A DNA stretch of 64,000 nucleotides, taken from positions 92,023 through 156,022 of the forward strand of contig CADCDK010000001.1 of NCBI GenBank assembly GCA_902800185.1, in the 5' to 3' direction. Numbering within the stretch: the first letter of the stretch is position 1; each line of letters opens with the position of its first letter. This stretch comes from an uncultured Prevotellaceae bacterium. Lineage in GTDB: Bacteria; Bacteroidota; Bacteroidia; Bacteroidales; Bacteroidaceae. The translations under genes and the position numbers were made by a program. This document shows, one piece after another, positions 54,249-63,665 of the stretch. The notes below the pieces were generated by a model. It had not been told where the DNA came from, searched no databases, and was given only the letters and a program-made list of their open reading frames with translations.

Positions 54249-56465
54249 ATGAATGGTAACATGAAGGGCATCCTTCTCAGCCTGCTCACAAGCATTCTGC
54301 TGATGCTGACAAGCTGCTCGGCCACAAAATTTGTGCCCGAGGGGGAGCACATTCTCTCGAAGGTAGAGATAACAACCGATGACAAATCCCTTGACATAAG
54401 CACACTTGAACCCTATATTCGACAGAAAGGCAACTCCAAATGGTTCTCACTTTTCAAGATTCCGCTGGCAACCTACTCTTTAGCAGGACGTGACACATCG
54501 AAGTGGGTGAACCGCACATTACAGAGAATCGGAGAAGAACCCGTTCTCTTCGATACCCTACAAGCACGGCTTTCATGCGAAGACCTGCGTACAGCCATGC
54601 AGAACTTAGGATATATAAAAGCCCGTGTAGATCTGACAACGAAGACTCGAGGAAAGAAATTGCAGGTCCGCTACAAACTACACCCAGGAAGCCCCTACAC
54701 CATTGCCAGCATAGCCTATGACATTCAAGATCCCCAGGTGGAAAGATTCCTTGAGGAAAATGACTTCTGGAGCAATGGATTGAAAGCGGGGATTCCCTTC
54801 ACCATCAATCAGCTTGACACCGAGCGAAAACGAATCACGACGTTCCTGATGAATAACGGTTATTACCGTTTCCATAAAGACTATATTCAATATACAGCTG
54901 ACTCCACCCTTACCAACCAACAAATAGCCTTGACTCTGCATCTACTGAAATACAAAGCCAACAGCCAAGGGGAAGAAACGCTGCACCCGACCTACTCCAT
55001 TCGCAAGGTCAACTGGCGAAGCAACAACGATGAGCGGGTACATCTCAGGAAGAAAGTCCTGGCCTTCAACACTGCAATCGAAGAGAACAAGCTTTTTAGT
55101 AGTGCCGACCTGCAGAAAACCTACAACAACTTTGCACGCCTGCAAGCCGTCAAGTACACCAACATCCGCTTTCAGGAAGTTCCCGACTCACAGTTGCTCG
55201 ACTGTAACATACAAATCAGCACCAACAAGCCTTCTACCATCTCCTTCCAACCCGAGGGAACCAACACCGCAGGAAATCTTGGTGCTGCCGCTTCGCTCAC
55301 CTATGAGAACCGCAATCTCTTTCACGGCTCCGAGGTGTTGAGCATACAATTACGTGGTGCCTTTGAAGCCATCACAGGACTTGATGGCTATCAGAATGAG
55401 GACTATGAAGAATACAGCATGGAAACAAAGCTCATGTTCCCTCGCTTCGTTGCACCGCTGCTTTCACGCTCGTTCAGAAAAAGAAGTACCGCAACGAGCG
55501 AACTGGCAATCAGCTATAATCTGCAGAACCGACCTGAGTTCCACCGTCGCATCTTCTCTACCGCCTGGCGATACCGTTGGAGTGAACTCCACCAACGGCT
55601 CAGCTATAGGTTCGACCTACTCGACCTCAACTACGTTTACATGCCATGGATCAGCGAAACATTCAAAAAAGAATACCTTGACAACGAAAACAGTCGAAAC
55701 GCCATCCTGCGCTATAACTATGAGGACCTGTTCATCGTCAAGATAGGATTCGCTGTTGCCTATAACGACGGCCGGAATGCTCTCAGAGCCAACATCGAAA
55801 CTGCTGGTAATACACTCAAAGGCCTTTCCAAGACATTCAATTTCGGCAAGAACAGTTACGGACAACACACTCTCTTTAATATTGCCTATGCACAATATGC
55901 CAAGTTCGACTTTGAATACACCCGTTTGGTAAGACTCGATGCCGACAATCAGATAGCCCTTCATGCCGATATGGGCATTGCCTATCCCTACGGAAACAGT
56001 AAGATTCTGCCTTTCGAGAAACGCTACTTTTCCGGCGGTGCCAACTCTGTACGCGGATGGAGCGTGCGTGGACTTGGACCCGGTAAATTCAAGGGAACCG
56101 ACGGACGCATTGACTTCATCAACCAAACCGGTGACATGAAGCTCGACCTCAATATTGAATACCGCACAGTCCTCTTTTGGAAATTCAACGGAGCCGCATT
56201 CATCGACGCAGGAAACATCTGGACCATGCGTGAATATGCCGAACAGCCTGGTGGAGAATTTCGCATCAACAAGTTCTACCAGCAGCTGGCCGCTGCATAT
56301 GGTCTTGGCTTGCGACTAAACTTCGACTATTTCGTCATCCGATTCGATGCCGGCATGAAAGCCATCGACCCCGCCTATAGCACTCAACAAGAACACTACG
56401 CTTTCCTACACCATAAGTTCAGTCGCGATTTCACTTTCCACTTTGCCGTAGGACTGCCATTCTAA
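54249..56465 (+). CDS. tamL: TamL-type outer-membrane assembly lipoprotein (BamA/TamA superfamily)
   Basis: A 738-residue Omp85-family protein. The N-terminus (LLSLLTSILLMLTSC) is a lipoprotein signal with lipid Cys about residue 24, the mark of TamL as opposed to BamA. POTRA-like domains span about 30-320, and the 16-strand barrel about 330-738, with RYFSGGANSVRGWSVRGLG as the lid-lock motif and a C-terminal FTFHFAVGLPF strand. TamL works with TamB to insert or shuttle envelope components. The ATG at 54249 is 3 bases after a -7 box; another at 54261 is possible. A SpoU methyltransferase follows after 19 bases. Confidence 0.9.
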   Translation: MNGNMKGILLSLLTSILLMLTSCSATKFVPEGEHILSKVEITTDDKSLDISTLEPYIRQKGNSKWFSLFKIPLATYSLAGRDTSKWVNRTLQRIGEEPVLFDTLQARLSCEDLRTAMQNLGYIKARVDLTTKTRGKKLQVRYKLHPGSPYTIASIAYDIQDPQVERFLEENDFWSNGLKAGIPFTINQLDTERKRITTFLMNNGYYRFHKDYIQYTADSTLTNQQIALTLHLLKYKANSQGEETLHPTYSIRKVNWRSNNDERVHLRKKVLAFNTAIEENKLFSSADLQKTYNNFARLQAVKYTNIRFQEVPDSQLLDCNIQISTNKPSTISFQPEGTNTAGNLGAAASLTYENRNLFHGSEVLSIQLRGAFEAITGLDGYQNEDYEEYSMETKLMFPRFVAPLLSRSFRKRSTATSELAISYNLQNRPEFHRRIFSTAWRYRWSELHQRLSYRFDLLDLNYVYMPWISETFKKEYLDNENSRNAILRYNYEDLFIVKIGFAVAYNDGRNALRANIETAGNTLKGLSKTFNFGKNSYGQHTLFNIAYAQYAKFDFEYTRLVRLDADNQIALHADMGIAYPYGNSKILPFEKRYFSGGANSVRGWSVRGLGPGKFKGTDGRIDFINQTGDMKLDLNIEYRTVLFWKFNGAAFIDAGNIWTMREYAEQPGGEFRINKFYQQLAAAYGLGLRLNFDYFVIRFDAGMKAIDPAYSTQQEHYAFLHHKFSRDFTFHFAVGLPF

Positions 56466-56484
56466 AAACATAAGACAGAGTATC

Positions 56485-57306
56485 ATGCCCATCATAGAGA
56501 TAACAAGCTTGTCGAGCCCAGGCGTAGAAGTATTCGCCACACTCACCGAAGCACAACTTCGCAACAAACTGGAGCCTTCGCAAGGTATCTTCATTGCCGA
56601 GAGCCCAAAAGTTATCAACGTAGCTCTCAATGCTGGCTACGAGCCTGTGTCGTTGCTATGCGAACAGCGTCACATCGAGAGAGACGCGAAGGAGATTATT
56701 GCGCGTTGTGGCGACATCCCCATCTATACCGGCAAGCGTACATTGCTCGCCGAACTGACCGGTTACACCCTCACCCGGGGAGTGCTCTGCGCCATGCGTC
56801 GCCCCACTCTTTCCACTGTCGCCGAACTTTGCCGACAAGCCCACCGCATCGCAGTCATTCACGGCGTTGTTGACACCACCAACATCGGAGCCATCTTCCG
56901 CTCTGCCGCCGCATTAGGAATCGATGCCGTACTGCTCACACGCAACTCCTGCGACCCACTCAACCGTCGTTCCATTCGTGTCTCCATGGGTTCCGTTTTT
57001 CTCGTCCCTTGGACTTGGCTCGATTCGCCTCTTCCGTCTGAGCTACACCAATACGCCTTTAAGACGGCAGCGATGGCACTCACCGACCAGTCGATACCCA
57101 TCGACCATCCCCAGCTGAAAAAAGAAGAACACCTTGCCCTCGTCTTGGGAACAGAAGGCGATGGACTACCCGATGACATCATCGCTGATGCCGACTACGT
57201 CGTGCGCATCCCTATGTCACACCAGGTGGACTCGCTCAATGTTGCCGCTGCTGCCGCTGTTGCCTTTTGGGAAGTGAGAGACAGAAGTCCCTTTCTAGAT
57301 TTTTGA
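56485..57306 (+). CDS. Second TrmH/SpoU-family RNA methyltransferase
   Basis: A 273-residue SPOUT methyltransferase. An N-terminal domain (about 1-110) contains QGIFIAESPKVINVALNAGYEP. The knot has VVDTTNIGAIFRSAAALG, LVLGTEGDGLPDD and SLNVAAAAAVAFWEV, which bind AdoMet. It probably methylates ribose in tRNA or 23S rRNA. It shares little beyond these motifs with the TrmH-like protein at 53383-54150, so the two look like distant paralogues on either side of tamL. The stop codon lies inside a 7-bp repeat. Confidence 0.9.
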   Translation: MPIIEITSLSSPGVEVFATLTEAQLRNKLEPSQGIFIAESPKVINVALNAGYEPVSLLCEQRHIERDAKEIIARCGDIPIYTGKRTLLAELTGYTLTRGVLCAMRRPTLSTVAELCRQAHRIAVIHGVVDTTNIGAIFRSAAALGIDAVLLTRNSCDPLNRRSIRVSMGSVFLVPWTWLDSPLPSELHQYAFKTAAMALTDQSIPIDHPQLKKEEHLALVLGTEGDGLPDDIIADADYVVRIPMSHQVDSLNVAAAAAVAFWEVRDRSPFLDF

Positions 57307-57321
57307 ATTTTGAATTATGAT
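57301..57321. repeat. 7-bp tandem repeat over a stop codon
   Basis: TTTTGAA at 57301 and 57308, then TTATGAT. The first unit supplies the TGA stop of the preceding methyltransferase. Confidence 0.65.
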
Positions 57322-57345
57322 TTTTTTATTCTTAAACTATAAACG

Positions 57346-58119
57346 ATGAAGTATGAAGCTATCGCCGCCATCCTTTTCTGCGGCATCACAATCACCTCCT
57401 GCTCCTCTGACAGGAAGACGGATGCAACGCCTGCCACAACAGACGACACAAGCCAATTTGTAACACTGACCGATGCCGTACCAGATGCCATTCTGGAGAT
57501 ACGCTATTTCGGGACATACAACTTTGTGGGCACACGCATTGACGGTTATGAGGAACCCACAGCCCTGCTCACCCGCCAAGCTGCCGACAGTCTCCGTGCC
57601 GTCAGCGACGACGTAAAAGCCCAGGGCTATCGCCTGAAGATTTACGATGCCTACCGTCCACAGAAGGGCGTTGACCACTTCGTGCGCTGGGCTGCCAACA
57701 TCCCCGACACCCTGATGAAGCGCTATTTCTATCCCGACCTCCAAAAGAGTGTGCTCTTCGAACAAGAGTACATCTACGAAAAGAGCGGACATACACGTGG
57801 TAGCACCGTTGACCTTACACTCTTCGATATGACAACAGAGAAGGAAGTTGATATGGGTGGAACCTTCGACTGGTTTGGACCCGAGAGCCACCCTGACTTC
57901 TGCGGCAATCCCGAGACGGGCGAATATACTGGAGACAATACTCCGTCGCCTGCAGGTCGCTCCATCACCGCCCAACAATTTGCCAACCGCATGATTCTAC
58001 GCCAGGCAATGCTCCGCCACGGTTTCAAAGCCATCGATAGCGAATGGTGGCATTTCACCCTTCGCGACGAGCCCTTCCCCGACACCTACTTCAATTTCCC
58101 TGTCAGGCAACTCCACTAA
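57346..58119 (+). CDS. M15-family D-alanyl-D-alanine dipeptidase (VanX-like lipoprotein)
   Basis: A 257-residue predicted lipoprotein (lipobox GITITSC, Cys19) of the zinc peptidase family M15D. The family motifs are Arg104 in DAYRPQ, the SGHTRGSTVDLTL motif with zinc ligands His149 and Asp156, and EWWHF with catalytic Glu233 and ligand His236. VanX and relatives cleave D-Ala-D-Ala; chromosomal members are thought to recycle the dipeptide, and this one sits outside the cytosol. It is not evidence of vancomycin resistance: no vanA/B or vanH gene is here. It lies 39 bases after the methyltransferase. Confidence 0.92.
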   Translation: MKYEAIAAILFCGITITSCSSDRKTDATPATTDDTSQFVTLTDAVPDAILEIRYFGTYNFVGTRIDGYEEPTALLTRQAADSLRAVSDDVKAQGYRLKIYDAYRPQKGVDHFVRWAANIPDTLMKRYFYPDLQKSVLFEQEYIYEKSGHTRGSTVDLTLFDMTTEKEVDMGGTFDWFGPESHPDFCGNPETGEYTGDNTPSPAGRSITAQQFANRMILRQAMLRHGFKAIDSEWWHFTLRDEPFPDTYFNFPVRQLH

Positions 58120-58155
58120 ATGGGTTCCTGACACCATCCACATGTGACTCTATCC

Positions 58156-58201
58156 AAAGAAAAAGCGTCTGACTCCTTCCGTGAAAGATGGTCAGACGCT
58201 T
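58156..58201 (-). terminator. Terminator of the nuo operon
   Basis: A perfect 11-bp inverted repeat (AAGCGTCTGAC at 58163-58173, its complement at 58191-58201) with an inner CTTTC/GAAGG pairing. On the minus strand it is followed by TTTTTCTTT, so it fits nuoN best. On the plus strand T's are few; it may still act both ways. Confidence 0.85.
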
Positions 58202-58247
58202 ATTGTATAGGCAGAACCGAAGACGGAAGTGCCCGTGTTATATCAAC

Positions 58248-59699
58248 TTACATGCCGGCGGCTGCACTCAGCCAGCCATAGACGCAGGAGCATACGCCGA
58301 AGAGGACGATACCCACCGTGCAGACAGCAAGCGCAAAGCGCGTGTTGCAGTCGCTCTGGAACGTCGGCAATGGAGTCTCCGTCTTCTTGATGTACATAGC
58401 CTTCACGATAAGCAGGTAGTAGTAGAGTGACACTACGGTGTTGATCAAGGCAATGAAAACGACAAAATATGCAGCAAAGGAGCCTTGTTCGGCAGCTGCC
58501 ATGAAGACGAAGAACTTAGAAAACATGCCTGCGAAGGGCGGAATGCCGGCAAGTGAGAAGAGCGCAAGCGTCATGAGGAACGACAGGCGTGGATTTGTCT
58601 GATAGAAACCGTTGTAGCTGTCCATCTCCGTTGTGCCTCCATTATTGTGCTCCACAACGCTGATGACAATGAAGACTGCCAGGTTGGCTGCTACATAGAC
58701 AAGCGTATAGTACATCAGCGCGGTGACACCCATTGCGGAGTTGCCCACCACAGCAAGCATGATATAGCCTGCCTGCGAGATGGAGCTGAACGCCATGAAT
58801 CGCTTGAGCTCGCTCTGGCGGATGGCGAAGAGGTTGGCAATTGTGATAGAAAGCACGATGGTGATGTAGAGCAGATATTCCCAGTACATAGTCAACGGGG
58901 CAAATACCTTCATCAGGATGACGCACAGCGTGAAGGCGGCGGCACCCTTGGAGATAACACTCAGGTAGGCAGTGACCGACGTGGGAGCTCCCTGATAGGT
59001 ATCGGCAGTCCAGAAGTGGAAGGGAACGAGTGAGAGCTTGAAGCCCAATCCACTAAAGAAGAAGACAAGTCCGACGATGAGCATCACGGGGGTGTAGTAT
59101 GCCCGGTCAACAATCAGCGAGAGCTTGGTGGCAGCATCATCGAAATAGAGCGTGCCCATCGCAGCATAGAGCAGCGAGATGCCGAAGAGCATGACACCGC
59201 TTGAGAACGTGGCGGTGAGGATAAACTTCGCACCAGCCTCTGCAGAGAGTTTCTTCCATTTGTCCATGGCAACGAGGCATGCAACAGGTACACTCGCCAT
59301 CTCGAGACCGAGGAAGAACAATAAGAAGTGACCCGAAGACATCATGACATACATGCCGAGTAACGTAGAGATGATGAGCATGTAGAACTCACCCTCATAG
59401 CGACTCTTCGAAAGCCATGACTGTGCCATGATGCACACCACCAGGGTTCCGGCTGTGAGCACTACCTTCATAGCGGCTACAGCGGTTGTGGTGACATAAA
59501 GTCCGGCAAAAGCCTGGGCGGGGTCGGAAGCCAACGCGCAGACGGCAGTCTGTGCGAGGAGCAACAGGCATGTCAAAGACGAGAGCGTAGAATGCTTCTT
59601 CTCACTCTTCATCAAAGCAAAGTCTGCTAAGAAGACGATGATCAAGGCGGCGACAAGCGTTGCCTCGGGAATCATATTTAGAAATTGTCCGTAATTCAT
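58248..59699 (-). CDS. nuoN: NADH-quinone oxidoreductase subunit N
   Basis: A 483-residue antiporter-like subunit of respiratory complex I, with about 14 membrane helices, one of three proton-pumping channels. The key motifs are the Glu-bearing helix FFLGLEMASVPVACLVAMD and the Lys-bearing FSGLGFKLSLVPFHFWTADTYQGAPT. SELKRFMAFSSISQAGY contains the broken-helix loop. It is the last gene of the operon, 109 bases after nuoM, the gap being mostly an 8-bp repeat array. Confidence 0.96.
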   Translation of the reverse strand: MNYGQFLNMIPEATLVAALIIVFLADFALMKSEKKHSTLSSLTCLLLLAQTAVCALASDPAQAFAGLYVTTTAVAAMKVVLTAGTLVVCIMAQSWLSKSRYEGEFYMLIISTLLGMYVMMSSGHFLLFFLGLEMASVPVACLVAMDKWKKLSAEAGAKFILTATFSSGVMLFGISLLYAAMGTLYFDDAATKLSLIVDRAYYTPVMLIVGLVFFFSGLGFKLSLVPFHFWTADTYQGAPTSVTAYLSVISKGAAAFTLCVILMKVFAPLTMYWEYLLYITIVLSITIANLFAIRQSELKRFMAFSSISQAGYIMLAVVGNSAMGVTALMYYTLVYVAANLAVFIVISVVEHNNGGTTEMDSYNGFYQTNPRLSFLMTLALFSLAGIPPFAGMFSKFFVFMAAAEQGSFAAYFVVFIALINTVVSLYYYLLIVKAMYIKKTETPLPTFQSDCNTRFALAVCTVGIVLFGVCSCVYGWLSAAAGM

Positions 59700-59704
59700 A
59701 TTCT

Positions 59705-59768
59705 TATTTGACGATTTGACGATTTCAATATTTCACTATTTGACTATTTCACTATTTGCGATTTCATT
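59705..59768. repeat. 8-bp degenerate tandem repeat between nuoM and nuoN
   Basis: Eight 8-base units starting at 59705: TATTTGAC, GATTTGAC, GATTTCAA, TATTTCAC, TATTTGAC, TATTTCAC, TATTTGCG and ATTTCATT. The array ends 6 bases from the nuoN start codon region. Confidence 0.82.
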
Positions 59769-59808
59769 ATGAATCGATTTCACCTATTATTTTCTTACCC
59801 TCTGCCCT

Positions 59809-61305
59809 TTAAAGGATGTTCCCAAGGATGGGGACCAAGGCATTGTCGATGATGGGTTTGAAGAAGAAGGGGGTGAGTCCGAGTCCTGCCACACAGAAGA
59901 TGAGGCAGGCAACGGCAACACGCTCGTCCCAGGTAGCATCGGTGAGTAGTTCGTAGTGAGGGTCGGCAACCTTGCCCATCAGTATCTTACCGGCAACACG
60001 CAGGATATAAACCGCTGTCACAACGATAGAGGTACAAGCGATGATGGTGCAAACGCGGCGGAAGGTATCGGCATTCTCGAAGGAACCCACGAAGATGGTC
60101 ATCTCTGCGGTGAAGCCCGAGAAGCCCGGCAAGCCGAGGTTGGCAAGACCTGCAATCAGATAGCCAACGGCCAGGAAGGGCATGATTTTCATGAGTCCGC
60201 CCAGCTTACGTACGTCACGTGTGTGGGTGCGTCCGTAAATCATACCGATAAGTGCAAAGAAGAGGGCTGTCATCAAACCGTGTGAAAGCATCTGCAGGAT
60301 AGCTCCTGAGCAGGCGTTCTGAGTGGTCATCAGCAGAGCAAAGAGTACAAGTCCGCAGTGGCTCACCGACGAATAGGCGTTGATGTACTTCAGGTCGGTT
60401 TGCACGCAGGCACTCAAGGCTCCATACACGACGGAGATGGTGGTCAGGATCAGGAATATCCAAGCCAGTTGGTTGGCAGCCTCGGGCAACAGGTACATTG
60501 CAACACGGAAACAGCCATAGCCTCCAAGCTTCATCAGCACACCAGCATGAAGCATCGACACAGCTGTAGGTGCGGAAGCATGACCGTCAGGAGACCATGT
60601 GTGGAACGGGAACATCGCACCCAGGACACCGAAACCGATGAAGATGAACGGGAAGAACACCTTCTGCACGGCGACGGGGATGAGATGAGATGTCAGCGCA
60701 ATCTCGTTGACGTTCATCGTATAGACACCACTGAACTGTCCGTTGAAGAAGTAGATGCCAAGGATACCGATAATGAGAAGTGCAGAACCTCCCATCAGCA
60801 TCAGCGTCAGCTTCATGGCAGAATACTCCTTGGCACCACTACCCCACACTCCAATAAGGAGATACATAGGGATTAGCGCCACTTCATAGAACATGAACAT
60901 GGTGAAGAGGTCTATCGAGATGAAGAAGCCATAGACACCCGTGCTCAGCAGGGTGAACCAGAGGAAGTATTCCTTGGTGAGCGGCTTGAGCTGCCATGAG
61001 GCAAAGGTACCCGTGAAGACGATGATGCTCGAGAGAAGCAGCATGACAACAGAGATACCATCGACACCAATGGCGTAGCAGATGTTAAGCGGAGCAAACC
61101 AAGAGATGCTGTCTTGCAGCAACATGACATCGGTATTGCCTGCCGCACGCTCCTGTACGAAATAGACGGTCAGCCAGATGGACAAAGCCAGCAGACACGA
61201 GGCACCGGCCACCATCACGCCCCGCACCTGATTCAGGCTGCGTGAGAGCCAAAGCCCCAGCAGCATCAGAGCGGGTATCAGTACGAATAATGTTAGTATA
61301 TTCAT
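59809..61305 (-). CDS. nuoM: NADH-quinone oxidoreductase subunit M
   Basis: A 498-residue proton-pumping subunit of complex I with about 14 helices. Recognisable are the Glu helix MFMFYEVALIPMYLLIGVWG, the Lys/His channel motif GFGVLGAMFPFHTWSPDGHASAPT, and TDLKYINAYSSVSHCGL. It lies between nuoL and nuoN; a 56-base gap to nuoL contains a 9-bp repeat array. Confidence 0.97.
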   Translation of the reverse strand: MNILTLFVLIPALMLLGLWLSRSLNQVRGVMVAGASCLLALSIWLTVYFVQERAAGNTDVMLLQDSISWFAPLNICYAIGVDGISVVMLLLSSIIVFTGTFASWQLKPLTKEYFLWFTLLSTGVYGFFISIDLFTMFMFYEVALIPMYLLIGVWGSGAKEYSAMKLTLMLMGGSALLIIGILGIYFFNGQFSGVYTMNVNEIALTSHLIPVAVQKVFFPFIFIGFGVLGAMFPFHTWSPDGHASAPTAVSMLHAGVLMKLGGYGCFRVAMYLLPEAANQLAWIFLILTTISVVYGALSACVQTDLKYINAYSSVSHCGLVLFALLMTTQNACSGAILQMLSHGLMTALFFALIGMIYGRTHTRDVRKLGGLMKIMPFLAVGYLIAGLANLGLPGFSGFTAEMTIFVGSFENADTFRRVCTIIACTSIVVTAVYILRVAGKILMGKVADPHYELLTDATWDERVAVACLIFCVAGLGLTPFFFKPIIDNALVPILGNIL

Positions 61306-61324
61306 AATCGTTTATTATTCTTAA

Positions 61325-61378
61325 GTTATAAGACTTATAAGACTCATAGGACTTATAAGACCTACAGGGCCAATAGGA
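61325..61378. repeat. 9-bp tandem repeat between nuoL and nuoM
   Basis: Six 9-base units: GTTATAAGA, CTTATAAGA, CTCATAGGA, CTTATAAGA, CCTACAGGG, CCAATAGGA. The last two extend into nuoL and include its stop codon (61362-61364). Confidence 0.78.
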
Positions 61379-63344
61379 TTAACGTTAATGCGACAGTACC
61401 GGTGAGGAACCATACGGCATACTGGCGTACATCGCCGCTCTGCCACGGGCGGATGCTCTCTCCTGCCTCACTGGTGCCCCATGCCAGGAAGTTGAATGTT
61501 CCGTCGATGACGCGGCGGTCGAACCATGCGATGGGCATGGAAACGCAACGGAAGATTATCTTGTGAGTAACGAACTGCCAGATCTCGTCCTGATAGAAAC
61601 GCTTGTAAGCCGCACGGTGCAGCTTCGGGAACGTCTTGTACAGGCGGTCGGCGATGGGCTGGCTCTCTCCTTTATAGATATAGGTAGCCAGACAGATGCT
61701 CACGATGGCAATAATCGTACTGGTAGCGGCAATCTGTGTGTTGAAATGGATGGTGTAGTCGGTACCGTCGGCAGAAACAAACGAACCAAACGAACCACCC
61801 CAACCGAGGAATCCACCGAGCGTGGTATAGACACCGACGCCAACTGTAATGAGGCAAAGCACGATGAGAGGAATAGTCATCGTCAGCGGTGCCTCATGCG
61901 GTGTGTGATGTTCATGAGCCTCAACATTCTCTGTGCCCCAGAAGATACCGTAGTACAGACGGAACATATAGAAAGCTGTCATTGCAGCGACACCTGTCAT
62001 AATCCAACCTACTACATCGCTATACTCGAAGCAGGCGGTGATAATCTCATCCTTTGAGCTGAAGCCCGAGAAGAAGGGGATACCGGCGATGGCCAGACAA
62101 GAGATGAGGAACGTGATGTGAGTGACTGGCATATACTTGCGCAGACCGCCCATCAGAGCCATCTCGTTGGAGTGTACGGCATGGATGATGCAACCGGCAC
62201 CGAGGAAGAGACAAGCCTTGAACATGGCGTGTGTGAACAGGTGGAACATACCAGCCATGTAGCCCAACTGCGCATGGTTGTCGAAGACGGTTTCGTGGCC
62301 CGGCAGACAAACGCCGAGTGCTACCATCATAAAGGCAATCTGAGAGATGGTCGAGAAGGCAAGCACACGCTTGATGTCAGTCTGGGCACAAGCTACGGCA
62401 GCCGCATAGAAAGCGGTGAAGACGCCAACCCACACGATAATGCTCATTGCCTCGGGAGCATACTGAATCCACAGGGGGAACATACGTGCAATCTGGAACA
62501 CACCAGCAACAACCATCGTAGCAGCATGAATCAGAGCCGACACAGGTGTCGGGCCCTCCATGGCATCAGGCAGCCAGATGTGCAACGGGAACATGGCACT
62601 CTTACCGGCACCACCGATGAACATCAGCACCAGAGCCGTAGGCAGGATGAATCCGCCGGCAGCCAGAGCCTTTGCAGCACTACCCGTTACGAAAGGAGTA
62701 GCACCGGCAGCCAGCTGGATATCGCCGGCAAAGGAGAAGCTGAACGAATCGGTGTAGTAACCGAAGATCAGGATACCGATCAGGAAGAACATATCAGCGA
62801 AGCGTGTCACGATGAATGCCTTCTTGGATGCTGCGACAGCTGCGTGCAAGGGATAGTAGAATCCGATGAGCAGGTAGGAGCTTACGCCCACAAGCTCCCA
62901 GAACATATACATCTGGAAGATGTTGGTGGCAAGCACCAGACCGAGCATGGACATGGTGAAGAGCGAAAGGAAGGCGTAGTAGCGCTGGAATCCCTTCTCT
63001 CCGTGCATGTAGCCGAAAGAATAGATATGTACCATGAGTGACACCGTTGAAATGACAATCAGCATGACGACGCTGATGGGATCCAGCAGGATTCCGAGGT
63101 CGAAGTGCAGGTTGCCCAACGGCAGCCACGTGAAGTTATAAGGCACAAACGTCTGGAAGACACCATTCACGCGGTCGGCTGTGAAGTACTCAAATGCCGT
63201 GGCGTAGCTCAGGATGGTGACCAGCCCCAGGGAGCAAGTTCCAATCAGGCCCGATGTCCTGTGAGACATTTTCATTCCCGCAAGTCCCAGCACGAGGAAC
63301 GAGAGCAACGGGAGAAGAAGTATCAAAAATGAATATTCGTACAT
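61362..63344 (-). CDS. nuoL: NADH-quinone oxidoreductase subunit L
   Basis: A 660-residue subunit at the distal end of the complex I membrane arm, with about 16 helices and the long lateral helix at the C-terminus. Motifs: MFWELVGVSSYLLIGFYY (channel Glu), GGAGKSAMFPLHIWLPDAMEGPTPVSALIH, and TDIKRVLAFSTISQIAFM. The last codons lie in a 9-bp repeat, so the C-terminal TLILLAL is shaped by it. It lies 12 bases after nuoK. Confidence 0.97.
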   Translation of the reverse strand: MYEYSFLILLLPLLSFLVLGLAGMKMSHRTSGLIGTCSLGLVTILSYATAFEYFTADRVNGVFQTFVPYNFTWLPLGNLHFDLGILLDPISVVMLIVISTVSLMVHIYSFGYMHGEKGFQRYYAFLSLFTMSMLGLVLATNIFQMYMFWELVGVSSYLLIGFYYPLHAAVAASKKAFIVTRFADMFFLIGILIFGYYTDSFSFSFAGDIQLAAGATPFVTGSAAKALAAGGFILPTALVLMFIGGAGKSAMFPLHIWLPDAMEGPTPVSALIHAATMVVAGVFQIARMFPLWIQYAPEAMSIIVWVGVFTAFYAAAVACAQTDIKRVLAFSTISQIAFMMVALGVCLPGHETVFDNHAQLGYMAGMFHLFTHAMFKACLFLGAGCIIHAVHSNEMALMGGLRKYMPVTHITFLISCLAIAGIPFFSGFSSKDEIITACFEYSDVVGWIMTGVAAMTAFYMFRLYYGIFWGTENVEAHEHHTPHEAPLTMTIPLIVLCLITVGVGVYTTLGGFLGWGGSFGSFVSADGTDYTIHFNTQIAATSTIIAIVSICLATYIYKGESQPIADRLYKTFPKLHRAAYKRFYQDEIWQFVTHKIIFRCVSMPIAWFDRRVIDGTFNFLAWGTSEAGESIRPWQSGDVRQYAVWFLTGTVALTLILLAL

Positions 63345-63356
63345 AGTCCTAAGTAT

Positions 63357-63665
63357 TTACCATTTCATGTTTTCAATACTGTTCACCTGGTCACTATGGA
63401 AGTTGCGGTAAACGTTGATGATAATCGCGATAGCGACAGCACTCTCGGCAGCACTCACACCGATGGAGAAAAGGGTGAAGAAGAATCCTTCGAACTGTCC
63501 GGGGAAGAGGAAGCGGTTGAACACGGCGAAGTTCAAATCCACCGCATTCAGCACGAGCTCAACAGAGATAAGCATCGCAATCAAGTTGCGACGAGTCACA
63601 AAGCCGAAGAAGCCAATGAAGAACAACATGGCACTCAGCACAAAATAACACTCTACGGGAATCAT
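63357..63665 (-). CDS. nuoK: NADH-quinone oxidoreductase subunit K
   Basis: A 102-residue complex I subunit with three helices. The proton-path glutamates are seen as Glu36 (LISVELVLNAVDLNF) and Glu74 (VSAAESAVAIA). GFVTRRNLIAMLISVE is family-typical. Its ATG overlaps the nuoJ stop by 4 bases (ATGA), which is usual for nuoJK pairs. Confidence 0.96.
   Translation of the reverse strand: MIPVECYFVLSAMLFFIGFFGFVTRRNLIAMLISVELVLNAVDLNFAVFNRFLFPGQFEGFFFTLFSIGVSAAESAVAIAIIINVYRNFHSDQVNSIENMKW

Noticed and set aside
57346-58119. Vancomycin resistance gene (vanX)
   Set aside because: VanX-type motifs are present, but no vanH, vanA/B or vanR/S neighbours exist. Chromosomal dipeptidases of this kind are common.
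62118-63041. 307-codon plus-strand frame opposite nuoL
   Set aside because: It is antisense to nuoL, very rich in His, Glu and Gln as expected from reversed hydrophobic codons.
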